Shown: positions 10,905 through 23,324, counted from the stretch's first letter. The stretch: 64,000 bases of DNA from Cordylochernes scorpioides (GCA_030710605.1 CP092880.1:20087791-20151790), one strand, 5' to 3'. The notes: generated by a model from the sequence alone, not told the origin. Translations and numbers: made by a program.

Positions 10905-11610
10905 CAGTGTATGTATGTATGTATGTATGTATGTGGGTATCTATGTCGGCTATACACGTCCACAATACGTAACTAATCTGACTGAAATTTTAACAGTATA
11001 TAGAGTAGAATCTGGAAAAACTTATAGTGAAAATTTCAGGTCTCTATCCCGAATATTCTTCGAGTAATTTGCAAATTGCGTTGCAAATTTGCCTTTTCGC
11101 TCGCAAGCAGCGCCTCTAGCGGGGAAGATGGGAGGTAATATCAGCTGACCTAATGTACATGTAAAACGTGTTTTGACAGGACATAGAGAAAAATCTGGAA
11201 ACGATATTTATCGGATTTTTAGCCAATAAAAAATAAAATTGACAGGTTCTGGGCAAGAATAGTTGTTTTTTTAGTCAGAAAATGATGATGACAATATTGC
11301 GGTATCATGTTTTATTATCAGATACAAAATTATATCGGGAAAAATTCCAAAAAGCTGAGACCACGGGTGAAGCCAGTTCATTTTTAGTGTGCAGGAACAA
11401 AATTCTAACAGAAAAACATTCATTCGAGCAGAAGACACACAGCCAGATCATCTCTTTATAAAAATATCGCTTCTCTGACACAAAGTTTGGAGCGGGACGT
11501 TTCACAAGAGTGACATCCACGGCGCCAATTTATAATTGTAACGAATAGTATTTGAATAAAAACATTTAATCGGGTAAAACCTGGGCGTTGCCCGGGTCAT
11601 TCGGCTAGTA
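10905..11610 (-). mobile_element. RTE/SINE-like repeat, minus-strand copy
   Basis: On the minus strand it starts tactagccgaatgacccggg and ends in the (ATAC)n microsatellite. The start is shared with 46731-46820 (also minus) and resembles the start of 4471-5176. About 700 bp with no significant ORF; a 71-codon open frame at 11305-11520 is not recognisable. Confidence 0.55.
10908..10934 (+). repeat. (GTAT)n microsatellite
   Basis: About seven perfect GTAT units at the end of the 10905-11610 repeat. A tetranucleotide tail of this kind is a typical 3' terminus of RTE-mobilised elements. Confidence 0.9.
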
Positions 11611-11726
11611 GAGGGAATAAAAATGGGTTGCCCCTGTTGGATGCTATTATCAAATATTATTTTTATCCAATGATTGTAATAATATGTGACTTAAAATATG
11701 TGGTGTCAGGAATGTATATATGTCAT

Positions 11727-11935
11727 ACTTTTTTTTTTTTTGCTTATCCCTAGTACACGTGATACAGGCCATTATAATCATGGTGAGTAGAAGTAGGCGA
11801 CTGCTTTTACTGTAAGTACACCACATGTCTACACATGTGAAAAGCAGTTCGACTTTGCACTTACAAATATACCAGAGCCCCGTTTGGTTACTTGCATTCA
11901 CTGATGGGGTTGGACTTTTGCAAGAATTGGGGGCC
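11727..11935 (-). repeat. poly(A)-tailed SINE-like repeat, copy 1
   Basis: On the minus strand: ggggctctggtatatttgta, then aagtgcaaagtcgaactgct, ending in gataagc followed by A12. Two more copies lie at 23641-23792 and 23824-23968 in the same orientation, each ending in a run of A. Repeated boundaries plus the tail make a SINE likely. No convincing tRNA or 5S head is seen. Confidence 0.6.
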
Positions 11936-11957
11936 ATTAGAGCATTTTTTTAAACAT

Positions 11958-12048
11958 AAAAAAGTGCCCAATGCGGGAATCGAACCCGGATCGTAGCGGT
12001 CGAAAACTTTTTAGATATACGGTTTAGACTATCCTTCCACCGACCCCC
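11958..12048 (-). repeat. tRNA-like sequence (SINE head or tRNA pseudogene)
   Basis: The minus strand has an A-box-like GTCGGTGGAAGGATAGTC and a perfect B box GGGTTCGATTCCC, followed by GCATTGGGCAC and a T run (pol III terminator). The acceptor and anticodon stems do not pair well and the middle is too long, so a functional tRNA is unlikely. Confidence 0.5.
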
Positions 12049-12237
12049 CTCATAATTTGTTTGTTGTTAGATAAAGGGTTGATAAGACAAAGGATCGATA
12101 AGATAAAGGGTTGAAGGTGCAGTCGTGATAAAAAAAAAATCTACCATCAAGTAGCTTTTATTCTCAATCACATGAGAAAATACAACACATTCGTTATTTT
12201 CACAATATATAGAATTTATAAAGTTAATCCTATATTA

Positions 12238-12320
12238 GCCCTTCACATATTATTCATTGTTCAATTATCATGAACTAGGTTGCTCTTGCTGAGCGGTATC
12301 TATTAATGTGATTTGAACCA
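12238..12320 (+). repeat. SINE tail fragment, family of 1626-1816
   Basis: The phrase attcattgttcaattatcat, then gaactaggttgctc and tgagcggtatctattaatgt, matches the conserved tail of the two SINEs at 1626 and 2037. The tRNA-like head is missing. Confidence 0.6.
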
Positions 12321-14208
12321 GGCCTATATTAGTGATTCAAAAAGATAGATATGTTAACTACGCATATTTACAACAAAACTGAAAGTCATTCTAAAAACGA
12401 TGATAACCAAAAAGTAGAAATATCAATGAATAAAAATAAAATATATATATTTTTAAAATATTTTAGTTTTTAGATTATATAATATATATGTTATATAAAA
12501 ATATTTTTTTCAAATATAAATCGACCACCAGAGGTCGCCGTTTTTACTATAAAAACTCATTGTTGTTGTTTCCCTTTGGCCGGCTCAAACTTTTGTACAT
12601 TATGTAAATAAGCTTTCCCTTTTTTATTCTTACGCCTCAAGCCAGGCAGTACTTTTATCAAATTATGTTTTTGATATATCCCATAAGCTCAATTAAAGCT
12701 ATTTCAATCTTTCTTAATTTTATTATTATAGTTTTAAGGTTTAACCACGACTGCTTTACCAATACCATTTAGTTCTAAAAAGAACCATCAAATAATTAAC
12801 CCTTGCATAATCCTCAATAATATTCAAAAAACAGCAGAAAATCTTTTTATCTATAATATATATAAATATATAGGTAAGAGTTAATAGAGATGTGTGGTTA
12901 GAGAGAGATGTTATTGTATTAGTAATGTTTATTTAGATATATTTAGTAATTTCTTATTTTTGTAACTTCAATAAAGAAGATTTATATTTTAGAAGAGAAG
13001 TTATTATTGAGATCTACCATCAACAGGCCCAACGGATAACGCTATATAAAATATTAATAATGATTATATCATACTATCATTTTAAAGTTGAATATTTTGG
13101 AAATAATAAATTCACAAAATGGAATACAAAGTGATGATAATAATAATGATATATTAATAGGAATCCGTATAATATTACCTTAATCCGTACTACTACTTAT
13201 TTTAGAGATTATAATGATATTCTCATGATAAATATGACATTTGTTAAAACAACATTCGACTGACAAATATTCACTCGGGGAGAAGCCGTGCATAACTGGA
13301 TCATTGAGTTAATATAAAATAATTACAATCATTTTTATAACTCTCAAAGATACAATGTTATTTGTTACTTGTTTCATTTTTTATGCTTAAGATAACTTTG
13401 TATTAAAATAAATATTTCAAATCATCTCTCTTATATATGGGTAATAAATATAATGATGATTATATTACTTCATTATTGTTCAGAATCATCATTGCGCGCG
13501 CGCGCTTTGAAGAAATAAAAAAAAAACTTCGGATTCTTCCTTTCATTCAATAACTTACTATCATTGCAGTAAGGTCTGTAGAGATAATATTTGATGATAT
13601 TATTGAAAAGAAACACATTGTCAGTAAATTTATTTGTTACAGATTTTATCGATAGATGACAATTGAATTTATAAACTTAGTATAGGCGTTAGATAAAAAA
13701 TATCGTAAAATAAAAATAAGGGTAATGTTTTACAAAAAGGAAGTTTTCGGGAAAGCACTTCTTCAACGAACTAAATAAGTGTAAATAAAGTATGGAGAGA
13801 GATTATATAGAATTCCAAAGAGAAATTTATGTATGAATATGGGAAATAAAAATGTATATAGTATTGAATACATTATAAGAATTAATTAGGAAAAGGTTAA
13901 TTAACTTAGTGAATAAATATATGATTCCCTCTTTCTAAATAGCTACTGTTTTTTATGTATGTTTTCATAAAAAAAAAAAATTAAGATACAACGGACTAAC
14001 AAGCTTGATACCTTAGTGTGATTGATAGAGATAAGAAAGAAAGAAGAAGAGATATAACGGAGAACGTATTGTGATAATAGAGTTGTATATTTTTGTTTAT
14101 TGGTTAGAGATCGTGTTTTTTTTCTATTGATTTAAAGTAATGTTTTATTGTTATGTTTTTAAAATAAGTTTGTGAATAGCCATTATAATATTATAATGTG
14201 TGTCCCAG
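12321..14208. other. AT-rich non-coding stretch upstream of repeat exon
   Basis: No exon is convincing. It contains a short repeat at 13548-13640 (atcattgcagtaaggtctgt and what follows) shared with 45431-45525 and in part with 38995-39030, a (GC)n run near 13495-13506, and the intron leading to the acceptor at 14207-14208. The first exon of the downstream gene is either hidden here or lies outside the window. Confidence 0.4.
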
Positions 14209-17200
14209 GATCCAGCCCATAAAGAAGATTCACAGTCCAAAGAACAAACAAATAAAAAAAGGAAGAACAAGAAGAGAAAAAATAAATCGAACAAACCCCC
14301 TTGCCAGGAACCTGCTATCGAAGAACAGAAGAAACCTGATGTCCAAAATCAGCAGCCTGAAAAGGATAAAGTTGTTCCCGCTGTAGCCAAGAAAGAGGAA
14401 CCTGCTATTCAAGAAAAACTGCCAGATAAGGAAGAAGTTGCTCCGGCCGTAGTCCATTCAAAAGAACCTGCGGTTGAAGAGAAGCAGCCAGAAAAGGAAG
14501 AGGTTGCTCCCTCTGAAGTTCAGCCAGAGGAACCTGCTGTTGATGCAAAGATGGAGGTTGCTCCCGCTGAAGCCCATTCAGAGAAACCTGCTGCTGAAGA
14601 GAAGCAGCCAGAAAAGGAAGAGATGCCTCCTGCTGAAGTTCGGAAAGAGGAACCTGCTGTTCAGAAAAAGGAGGATGTTTCTCCCGCTGAAGCCCATTCA
14701 GAGGAGTCTGCTGTTGAAGAGAATCAGCCAGAAAAAGAAGTTGCTCTCGCTGAATCCCATTCAGAGAAACCTGCTGTTGAAGAGAAGCAGCCAGAAAAGG
14801 AAGAGATGCCTCCTGCTGAAGTTCGGCAAGAGGAACCTGCTATTCAGAAAAAGGAGGAGGTTGCTCCCACTGAAGTTCATTCAGAGAAACCTGCTGTTGA
14901 AGAGAAACAGCCAGAAAAGAATGAAGTTGCTCCTGCTGAACCCCATCTAGAGGAACCTGCTGTTCAAGCAAAGGAGGATGTTGCTCCCGCTGAAGTTCGG
15001 CCAGAGGAACTTGCTATTGAAGAAAAGGAAGAAGTTGCTCCCGCTAAAGTCTATTCAGAAGAACCTGCTGTTGAAGATAAGCAGCCAGAAAAGGAAGAGG
15101 TAGTTCTTGCTGAAGCCCATCCAGAGAAACCTGCTGTTGAAGAAAAGGAAGAGGTTGCTCCCGCTCAAGCCCATTCAGATGAACCTGCTGTTGAAGATAA
15201 GAAGCCAACAAAAGAAGAGGTGGCCTCTGATGAAGGTCATCCAGAGGAACCTGCTGTTGAAGGAAAGGAAGAGGTTGCTCCCGCTAAAGTTCATTCAGAG
15301 AAACCTGCTGTTGAAGAGAAGAAGCCAGAAAAAGAAGAGGTGGCCTCTGCTGAAGGTCATCCAGAGGAACCTGCTGTTGAAGAAAAGGAAGAGGTTGCTC
15401 CCGCTCAAGCCCATTCAGATGAACCTGCTGTTGAAGAGAAGAAGCTAGAAAAAGAAGAGGTGGCCTCTGCTGAAGGTCATCCAGAGGAACCTGCTGTTGA
15501 AGGAAAGGAAGAGGTTGCTCCCGCTAAAGTTCATCCAGAAGAACCTGCTGTTGAAGGAAAGGATGAGGTTGCTCCCGCTGAAGTTCAGCCAGAGGAACCT
15601 GCTGTTGAAGAGAAGCAGCCAGAAAAAGAAGAGGTGGCCTCAGCTGAAGGTCATCCAGAGGAACCTGCTGTTGAAGAGAAGCAGCCAGAAAAGGAAGAGG
15701 TGTCTCCCGCTGAAGTTCAGCCAGAGGAACCTGCTGTTGAAGAGAAGCAGCCAGAAAAGGAAGAGGTGACCTCTGCTGAAGGTCATCCAAAAGAACCTGC
15801 TGTTGAAGAGAAGCAGCCAGAAAAGGAAGAGGTGTCTCCCGCTGAAGTTCAGCCAGAGGAACCTGCTGTTCAAGAAAAGGAGCAGGTTGCTCCCACTGAA
15901 GCCGATTCAGCGAAACCTGCTGTTCAAAAGAAGCAGCCAGAAAAAGAGGAGGTTTCTCCATCTGGAGATCAGCCAGAGGTATCTTTGACTCAAGAGAAGC
16001 AGCCAGAAAAGGAGGAGGTTGCTCCAGCTGAGAAATCTTTGGTTCAAGAGAAGCAGCCAGAAAAGGAGATTGCTCCAGCCGGGGATCAGCCAGAGGTATC
16101 CTTGGATCAAGAGAAGCAGCCAAAAAAGGGGGAGGTTGCTCCAGCTGAGATTCAATGTGAGGAATCTTTGGTTCAAGAGAAGCAGCCAGAAAAGGAGGTT
16201 GCTCCAGCTGAAGTTCATCCTGAGGAATCTTTGGTTCAAGAGAAGCAGCCAGAAAAGGAAGAAAATGCTCCAGCTGAGGATCAGCCAGAGGTATCCTTGG
16301 TTCAAGAGAATCAGCCAGAAAAAGAGGAGGTTGCTTCAGCTGAGGTTCAGCCTGAGGAATCTTTGGTTCAAGAGAAGCAGCCAGAAATGGAAGAAATTGC
16401 TCCAGCTGAGGATCAGCCAGAGGTATCCTTGGTTCAAGAGAATCAGCCAGAAAAAGAGGAGGTTGCTTCAGCTGAGGTTCAGCCTGAGGAATCTTTGGTT
16501 CAAGAGAAGCAGCCAGAAAAGAAAGAAATTGCTCCAGCTGAGGATCAGCCAGAGGTATCCTTGGTTCAAGAGAATCAGCCAGAAAAAGAGGAGGTTGCTT
16601 CAGCTGAGGTTCAGCCTGAGGAATCTTTGCTTCAAGAGAAGCAGCCAGAAAAGGAGGTTGCTCCAGCTGAGGATCAGCCAGAGGTATCCTTGGTTCAAGA
16701 GAAGCAGCCAGAAAAGGAGGTTGCTATAGCTGAGGATCAGCCAGAGATATCCTTGGTTCAAGAGAAGCAGCCAGAAAAGGAGGTTGCTCCAGCTGAGGAT
16801 CAGCCAGAGGTATCCTTGGTTCAAGAGAAGCAGCCAGAAAAGGAGGTTGCTCCAGCTGAGGATCAGCCAGAGGTATCCTTGGTTCAAGAGAAGCAGCCAG
16901 AAAAGGAGGTTGCTCCAGCTGAGGTTCAGCCTGAGGTATCCTTGGTTCAAGAGAATCAGCTAGAAAAGGAGGTTGCTCCAGCTGAGGTTCAGCCTGAGGT
17001 ATCCTTGGTTCAAGAGAAGCAGCCAGAAAAGGAGGTTGCTCCAGCTGAGGTTCAGCCTGAGGTATCCTTGGTTCAAGAGAATCATCTAGAAAAGGAGGTT
17101 GCTCCAGCTGAGGTTCAGCCTGAGGTATCCTTGGTTCAAGAGAAGCAGCCAGAAAAGGAGGTTGCTCCAGCTGAGGATCAGCCAGAGGTATCCTTGGTTA

Positions 17201-17970
17201 AAGAGAAGCAGCCAGAAAAAGAGGGGGTTGCTTCAGCTGAAGTTCAGCCTGAGGAATCCTTGGTTCAAGAGAAGCAGCCAGAGAAAGAGGAGATTGCTCC
17301 AGCTGAGGTTCAGACTGAGGAATCCTTGGTTCAAGAGAAGCAGCCAGAAAAGGAGGAGGTTGCTCCATCTGGGGATCAGCCAGAGGTATCCTTGGTTCAA
17401 GAGAAACAGCCAGAAAAGGAGGAGGTTGCTCCATCTGGAGATCAGCAAGAGGTATCCTTGGTTCAAGAGAAGCAGCCAGAAAAAGAGGAGGTTGCTCAAG
17501 CTGAAGTTCAGTCTGAGAAATCTTTGGTTCAAGAGAAACAGCTTGAAAAGGAGGAAGTTGCTTCCGCTGAAGTTCAATCAAAGAAATCCGCTGTTCAAGA
17601 GAAGGAGCCAGAAAATGAAGTTGTTCACGCTGACGTACAAGCAGAGAAACCTGCTGCTCAAGAAAAACAGACAGAAAAGGAAGAAATCGCTCATGCCGAA
17701 ATCCAATCAATGGCACCTGCTATTCAAGAGAATCAGCCAGAAAAGAAACAGTCTGCTTCAGCTGAAGCTCAATTAGAAGATCCTGCTCTTCAAGAGAAAC
17801 AGTCAGAGGAGAAGATTGCTATTCAAGCTGAATCAAAGTCAGAAGAACTTGCTGCTGATGAGAAAGAGTCGGAAAAGAAGGAGGTTGCACCAGCTGAAGC
17901 TCCATTAGAGGATTCTGCCGTCCAAGAGAAACAGCTCGAGAATGAGGTGAATACTAAGTCCCAGCTACAG
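14209..17970 (+). CDS. giant internal exon encoding Glu/Pro/Lys-rich tandem repeats
   Basis: This is an open exon of 1254 codons, entered after cccag (AG at 14207-14208) and leaving at CTACAG before gtatat, phase 0 at both ends. After about 45 Lys/Asn-rich codons the protein is almost entirely repeats. An early form is EVAPAEVHSEEPAVEEKQPE, and a later 21-residue (63-bp) form combines VAPAEDQPEVSLVQEK and QPEKE. Repeat homogeneity is highest at 16600-17200, suggesting recent unequal exchange. The composition implies an extended, highly charged, disordered protein. I do not recognise the family; PEVK-like or neurofilament-tail-like spacers are only compositional analogies. The frame stays open for 3.7 kb through dozens of repeats, which argues for selection. 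Confidence 0.8.
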
Positions 17971-18283
17971 GTATATATATTACTTCATTACTGCCTTAAT
18001 CTACTATGTTTTCTTATCTTTCATTCTATCCCTATTGACCAGTCAATGCTATACCAGTTACACTTATAATTATAAAGCAGCCATGAATTTTATTTGCCGT
18101 TTTTTTCCGAGTTTGAACTCATGAAGCAAAATTATGCGGATTTGCTGTTTTGAAATCATTTTTAATACAGCCTGAGAAATCACACAAAATATATTGTTGT
18201 AAATATATTGGTAGATATAGTGACAGAGCAAGAAATAAGCTTTATAATGATATATTACTTGCAAATATTTAAAATTATTAATT

Positions 18284-18305
18284 CCCCCCCCCCCCCCCCC
18301 CCCCC
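18284..18305 (+). repeat. poly(C) run
   Basis: 22 consecutive C inside the intron after the large repeat exon. Length may be unstable or an assembly or sequencing artefact. Confidence 0.95.
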
Positions 18306-18716
18306 AATTATAAACGATTGAATTTAGATTTATGGAATAGGCCATTATTTTTGCATCAACCTAATATTTGAAAATATTCAGCCATTCGCCGTTTTATTAC
18401 AAATGTATTTGACTCCACACAATTTTACGAAACTGTACATTGTTTGAAGCCATAAGCAAAGCACGATCAAAATTTTAAAATTATGCTATATATATATATA
18501 TTATGCCGTATTTCGTTAAAATATTTAAATATCTTTAGTTTATTGTTAAAAAAAACACAACGGCAATTGATGTTTTTTAAAAGTAAACAAAACAACGCAA
18601 TTGCCAATCCCATTACACATTGAAACGGTCATATTCTTCTCTATGATAGAATAATTCTGGTCAACTTCACGAAATGTAAATGTATAGTTTTCTAATCACT
18701 CTATTTTATTACCACT

Positions 18717-19140
18717 CAGAGCGCTATGTCCTCCTAGGGACACCTGCACTTAAAACGTAAACTAAACATTGAAATCTTCTTTCTTATCTCCACTCAAGCA
18801 TATCAGGGTAGGGGACACCCTTGATGGTGTCTGTTCGACAACCATCATGACTGGGTGAAGTAGAATGCGTCTGCTTTTGTCATTAAGACTGAGATCACTA
18901 CTCAGTGGCAGGCCGACTTAGCTCCAAAAGAAATGGCCGCCTCTGACATGAGGAACAGACGCCATAGGCACCTGCTCCTAACATGGAGTACAAACGCTGC
19001 TCATCCTGTATTCCTGGATTAGGAACCCTTACAGGGTACTATCAGCCGGGCCAGCTGAACCCAGTTTTTTTAGCGAGCTTGTTACTGCTCCCCCTCCTTC
19101 TTTTCCATCCGGGCTTGGACCGGCAAAGGCGGAGTTAAAC
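18717..19140 (+). repeat. interspersed repeat with agcgagcttgttact tail, copy 1
   Basis: Its right part (ctactcagtggcaggccgac ... gggtactatcagccgggcca ... ttagcgagcttgttactgct) is repeated at 24577-25006. The left motif, atctccactcaa followed by atatcagggta, recurs at 24577 and in shortened form at 47663 and 47743. It is GC-rich compared with its surroundings. It could be the 3' part of a LINE or a SINE; no frame is open. Confidence 0.55.
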
Positions 19141-19775
19141 ATTGAAATAAAAGAAAGATATTTGAAATATATACAATAATTAGTATGCAAGTTAGTTAGA
19201 TGAAGTGAAAAAATATAAACGTAATTGAAATATGTACTAAAGGTTGGTATGAAAATTAGTTAAATAAAATCAAATTGTAAAGTATTGTGTGTATTCGAGG
19301 AAAACAATTTACAGATTGAAGAAAGTTTTAAGGAATATTTTAGAAGATCTGTGAAATTACCGTGTGATATTTTTCCTCAATGTTATTTATATTTTCGTCT
19401 AACTTTATAAACTCAGATACGCTGTCTTTAACCTGTTTTATTGTACTTTTGAGAAAACAAAGATCTTGTTTGTGTTTTTTTTTTTTTATGATTATTGTCA
19501 AATTTATCGGAGAAATATTTCCATATTTCATCCAATCGATCAATTACCAGTGTATTCATTCTTATAAATTTGCATGTATTTAGTTAACCTTACTCGATCT
19601 TTAAACAAATTATCGCAGAAATTTAAAAATTAAACCTCTCTCTTTATAAAAGTCAATAATAAGGTTAACCTATCAATTTAAAATTATGAATCAAGAAGAA
19701 GTTATAAAAAAGGGAGAATCAATGATTTACCGTATTTACCGAAATGGAAGAGCGATGCGACGCACGTCCAGTCGA
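19141..19775. other. AT-rich intron sequence
   Basis: Nothing definite. A 67-codon minus-strand open frame at 19340-19543 has coiled-coil-like spacing (KSTIKQVKDSVSEF) but no usable splice acceptor in front of it. Confidence 0.35.
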
Positions 19776-19980
19776 TTCGGCCACTTAGCGGTTTTTTTAA
19801 AAATTATTTACATCTATTCGGCCACTTAGCGGCTTTTTAAAAAATTATTTACATCTATTCGGCCACTTAGCGGCTTTTTTAAAAATTATTTACATCTATT
19901 CGGCCACTTAGCGGCTTTTTAAAAAATTATTTACATCTATTCGGCCACTTAGCGGCTTTTTAAAAAATTATTTACATCTA
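19776..19980 (+). repeat. five 41-bp tandem repeats
   Basis: Units start at 19776, 19817, 19858, 19899 and 19940, each ttcggccacttagcggcttt followed by tttaaaaattatttacatcta with one or two changes. The near identity shows recent expansion. Nothing in the unit suggests coding. Confidence 0.95.
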
Positions 19981-20317
19981 TTCGGCATTAAACTGCTCCA
20001 GTTCTGTCCATGTAGTAGGTAGTTTATCGGACCAAGGTGTTTGCAAACTTCAAGCATGATTTCGTCTCAAAGGTTTTTCTTCGGAAATATTTTTGGAGTA
20101 GAATTCATGCGGTCTTAAAGATAGAGGTAACCTGTCCGGCATTCATATTTCTTTTTTGAAAAAATAGACACCTAGGCCAGTTAAAATTTTATTTTCTCAA
20201 CGTTTAAAACAAAAATATTTTCTCTTCGTCAGTAGAAATAAAGCATTTATATGTGGCAAGACGTTAAAATTTATTTTATAAATGTATTTTTTTTTCTGAC
20301 GAAGACTAAATATTTTT

Positions 20318-20513
20318 TGAAACTATTTTAGACGGGTAAGATTCTTTTTGAAATTAAACAATTACAACTGCCTTTACTGCAATATGGAAAAATTAAAGCG
20401 AGGGCCTGGCTCATCAGTGGTGAACCCTCCCAGTAATTGTTTAATTTCAAAAATAATCTTACGCGTCTAAAATAGTTTCGAATTTTCATAACAGATGGCG
20501 CTTTAGTGCATTA
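20318..20513. mobile_element. MITE of the gcgccatctgttat family, copy 1
   Basis: Inverted arms read gaaactattttagacgggta and, on the other side, the reverse complement of ttagacgcgtaagattattt. The right end finishes with the complement of gcgccatctgttatgaaaat. Related copies are at 22668-22847, 39276-39720 and 42211-42350. No transposase. Confidence 0.65.
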
Positions 20514-20519
20514 CTAAAT

Positions 20520-21890
20520 ATTTTTGTTAAAACGTTGAGAAAAAAAAACGTTTACTGGCAGAAGTCTCTATTTTTGAAGAAATAATTTCTGCGGTGTTTA
20601 ATTGATTTATTGATATACTTAACTAATAAAAGTTTTTCAAATGAAATTTCTTTGCATTTTCTTTTTTTTATTGCAAAAGAAATAATCGACTAAAGAGAGA
20701 TATAAAACTACCCGATATCTCCATATAAAAGATTTTGTTATCAAAAAGGAAGCCGAGATTTTCTTTCTTATATTCCAAGCTGAAATTTCCTTTATCGTCT
20801 GCTATCAATCCAGAGTTGAGCAGACCTCAAGTAAGTAATTTCTGATGCCATAAATTTCAGTTTGATCTTTCACCCAGCCATTATTTACCTAAACATTTTC
20901 ATAGAAAGTAGCTGGGCTCATGGTATAGCCAGAAAAATTCTGGTGCTTCCATTTCAAAATGTCTAGGGGAATTTTTTTTTTAGCTGCAAGTCATTTATTA
21001 GGGAGTTGTGGTGTGTCGATTTATTAAATCCAGCGATGGCCCAGTAAAATATTTCAAAGTTAGTTTTTATTAGTATTACGTATTAGCTACATTTATATAG
21101 GAAGTCAATAAAGGAAGACAAAAGACAACACCCTAGATTGTCCATTGGGTTCTGATTGACTTTAACCGATCTGCCGCGCCACGCAGCGGTGGCCATCCGT
21201 ACTATTTCCAGGCCCCGCTTGTATGTTTGCCGTGGTCTGTCATCCCAGCAAGCTGGAAGGAAGTCTCTCGACTCCCACGGAGTTATAGCCATTTTATCGA
21301 TAAGACAATTTAAACAATTTTATTGATTCTTCTAATCAATCGTTACAGAGGTGGAAAAAAAATAATAAAATAGTAAATAAAGGGTAGATAAAATTTAGGG
21401 AAATATATATAGTTGTGTATATGTACATATTTCTTCAGCAATGAAGGTTTCCCCACCTTGAGAGAGTCCTCCTCCAGACAAGGTCTTCACTCCTCAGTTC
21501 CACGACGAGGAGTGCCTATAAATGCGCGTCTTGGCAGACGAAAGGATGGCTAGTGTGTCATTTTTTTCGATAAGAAATATCATTGAAAAATTGTTCGATT
21601 ATTTCCTCTGAACATTTCAATTGGCATCAAAATACTTTGATCTTTCATCTGCTCTTCGTTCTGCGAATTCTGCAATGTCACAATGCTTGAAATATCTTCC
21701 TTGGTATCATCATTGTAATATTATCCCCTCGCGCGTCATATCCATAAAATACACAATTTTTTAATTGTTCGAAAAGTTGATTTTAATGAATTGTCATACC
21801 TATAAAAGTCATAGCTAATTTTATTACCTTCCTCGAAGAGCATAGAATTTCAATCCTTTCTGTAGCGTCAAATTGTATGGTCTTCCTTTT
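20520..21890. other. intron sequence, mostly unassigned
   Basis: No gene can be supported. The 21083-21292 minus strand holds a GC-rich 69-codon open stretch (SRDFLPACWDDRPRQTYK) that looks like decayed retroelement coding sequence, but I cannot name the family. The rest is AT-rich. Confidence 0.3.
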
Positions 21891-21895
21891 AAATA

Positions 21896-22066
21896 CAGTA
21901 GAAATCCCATGAGAGGACACTCATGCTAGAGGATCTCTACAAAGGACAGTTTTCATTTACAAAATGATCATGTTTACTATTTATCAACTCTCCAGTAAGA
22001 GGACACCTCTCCCTAAAGGACACTTTGGCTCTGCAATTAGGTGTCCTTTACAGGGAGGTTATACTG
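21896..22066. mobile_element. Tigger/pogo-like MITE with TA duplication
   Basis: It starts CAGTAGAAATCCC and ends with the complement of CAGTATAACCTCCCTGT, flanked by TA on both sides (21894-21895 and 22067-22068). Internal repeated aggacac phrases are shared with 23020-23172 in opposite orientation. The short length (171 bp) excludes a transposase. The CAGTxxAACCTC terminus is typical of pogo/Tigger elements. Confidence 0.7.
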
Positions 22067-22068
22067 TA

Positions 22069-22667
22069 TATAATGCGCTTACTTCAAGGTATAAATAAAT
22101 CATGAAAAAGATTTTCAAGCAAATTTCATTCAAAAAGTAAACAAAACTATCCTGTTAACAGTTCCATTCGTATGAAGATACGAACTAATACGAACGAAGT
22201 AGAATTAAATATAATTTATATGAAAGATAGTTGTAAATTAATGATAATATAAAAACAAATTATAAAAATATTACTATTAAGGTATCAAAAAGGCTATTTT
22301 TTTAAATAACAACATAGGGTTATAACAAGTTCACGCTGTTGCCTCGGCAGTTACGTGTCATTTGAGCAGAACATAGAAAAAAAATATATATATAGAGAGA
22401 GAGATATTTATAACCCAGGGAGCACAGAAGACCAACTACCCGGGAAGTCCAGCTCACTAGTATGGACTAGTGTTGAGCGCTTTTACTCGCGTCCTGTTTT
22501 GATTGCTGAGTTGAACCAGTTGACCAGGAAGTTCCATGCTGAGGGTGAGTCTGGGAGTCTGGTCATAGATGTAGGATTGAGGTGAGTCAGTCCAAGCAGG
22601 ATAGCTGTTTGTATCCTATGTCTCAGGAATGCTGGACAGCTGAAGAGAAGATATATATATACCTATA
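22069..22667. other. intron sequence, unassigned
   Basis: No exon or known repeat is recognised. It includes a short (TA)(GA) microsatellite near 22386-22406 and a GC-richer patch at 22420-22600 without an open frame. Confidence 0.35.
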
Positions 22668-22847
22668 ATATGATGCACTAGCGCGCCATCTGTTATCAAA
22701 ATTAAAAACTATTTTAAAGGCGTAAGATTATTTTTGAGAGCCAGGCCCTCTCATTAATTTTTCCATTGCAGTAAGGGCAGTAGAAATTGTTTAATATCAA
22801 AAAGAATCTTACGCCTTTAAAATAGTTTTGAATTTTGATACCTATAA
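22668..22847. mobile_element. MITE of the gcgccatctgttat family, copy 2
   Basis: It starts atgatgcactagcgcgccat, and its inverted arms are attttaaaggcgtaagatta and aatcttacgcctttaaaata. Both arms carry the same c-to-g change in the ggcg position compared with other copies, so they were homogenised or copied as a unit. Confidence 0.7.
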
Positions 22848-23019
22848 TATATACCTCTCCCTTTAATTGTGCACCAGAACGATGGGACTGTGCATGATAA
22901 AGAATGAACCACAACACTTGTTTTGGCAAATTCAGACAAAACCAGCCTGCATACTATTACTAGGATGATGCACAGTGCCATCGTTCTAATCTTTTAGAAC
23001 ATGAATATCATATATATAT

Positions 23020-23172
23020 AGAACCTTCCTGTAAATGACATCAAATTGCAGAGCCAAAGTGTCCTTTAAGGAGAGGTGTCCTCTTACCGGAAAGTTGCTA
23101 AATAGTAAAAATGGTAATTTTGTAAATGAAAACTGTCCTTTGTGGAGAGGTGTCTGCTAACAGGGTGTCCGC
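23020..23172. mobile_element. Tigger/pogo-like MITE fragment, inverted relative to 21896-22066
   Basis: It shares gcagagccaaagtgtccttt and aatgaaaactgtcctttgtg with the complement of the MITE at 21896. The ends gaaccttcctgt and agagaggtttctta are degenerate termini. Confidence 0.6.
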
Positions 23173-23324
23173 TAAAGAGAGGTTTCTTACATATATACAT
23201 ACACAGTAGAACCTCTCTTATAAATATATATATATATATAATTCAAATTATATTTCCTATTTTTCTATTGATTCAATTTCTATTTCTTATCCTAAACAGC
23301 TTGTTTATAATGTGTATATTACAG

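Noticed and set aside
14474..17776. Several Leu/Arg-rich open frames overlapping the large repeat exon
   Set aside because: They are alternative readings of the same 63-bp repeat, are broken repeatedly and lack splice or start signals.
19340..19543. Minus-strand coiled-coil-like open frame
   Set aside because: 67 codons, no acceptor site before it, no partner exon and low-complexity Lys content; not enough for a gene.
21083..21292. Small GC-rich gene on the minus strand
   Set aside because: The open frame begins with ATG but shows no domain, splice site or neighbour that supports it; likely decayed retroelement sequence.
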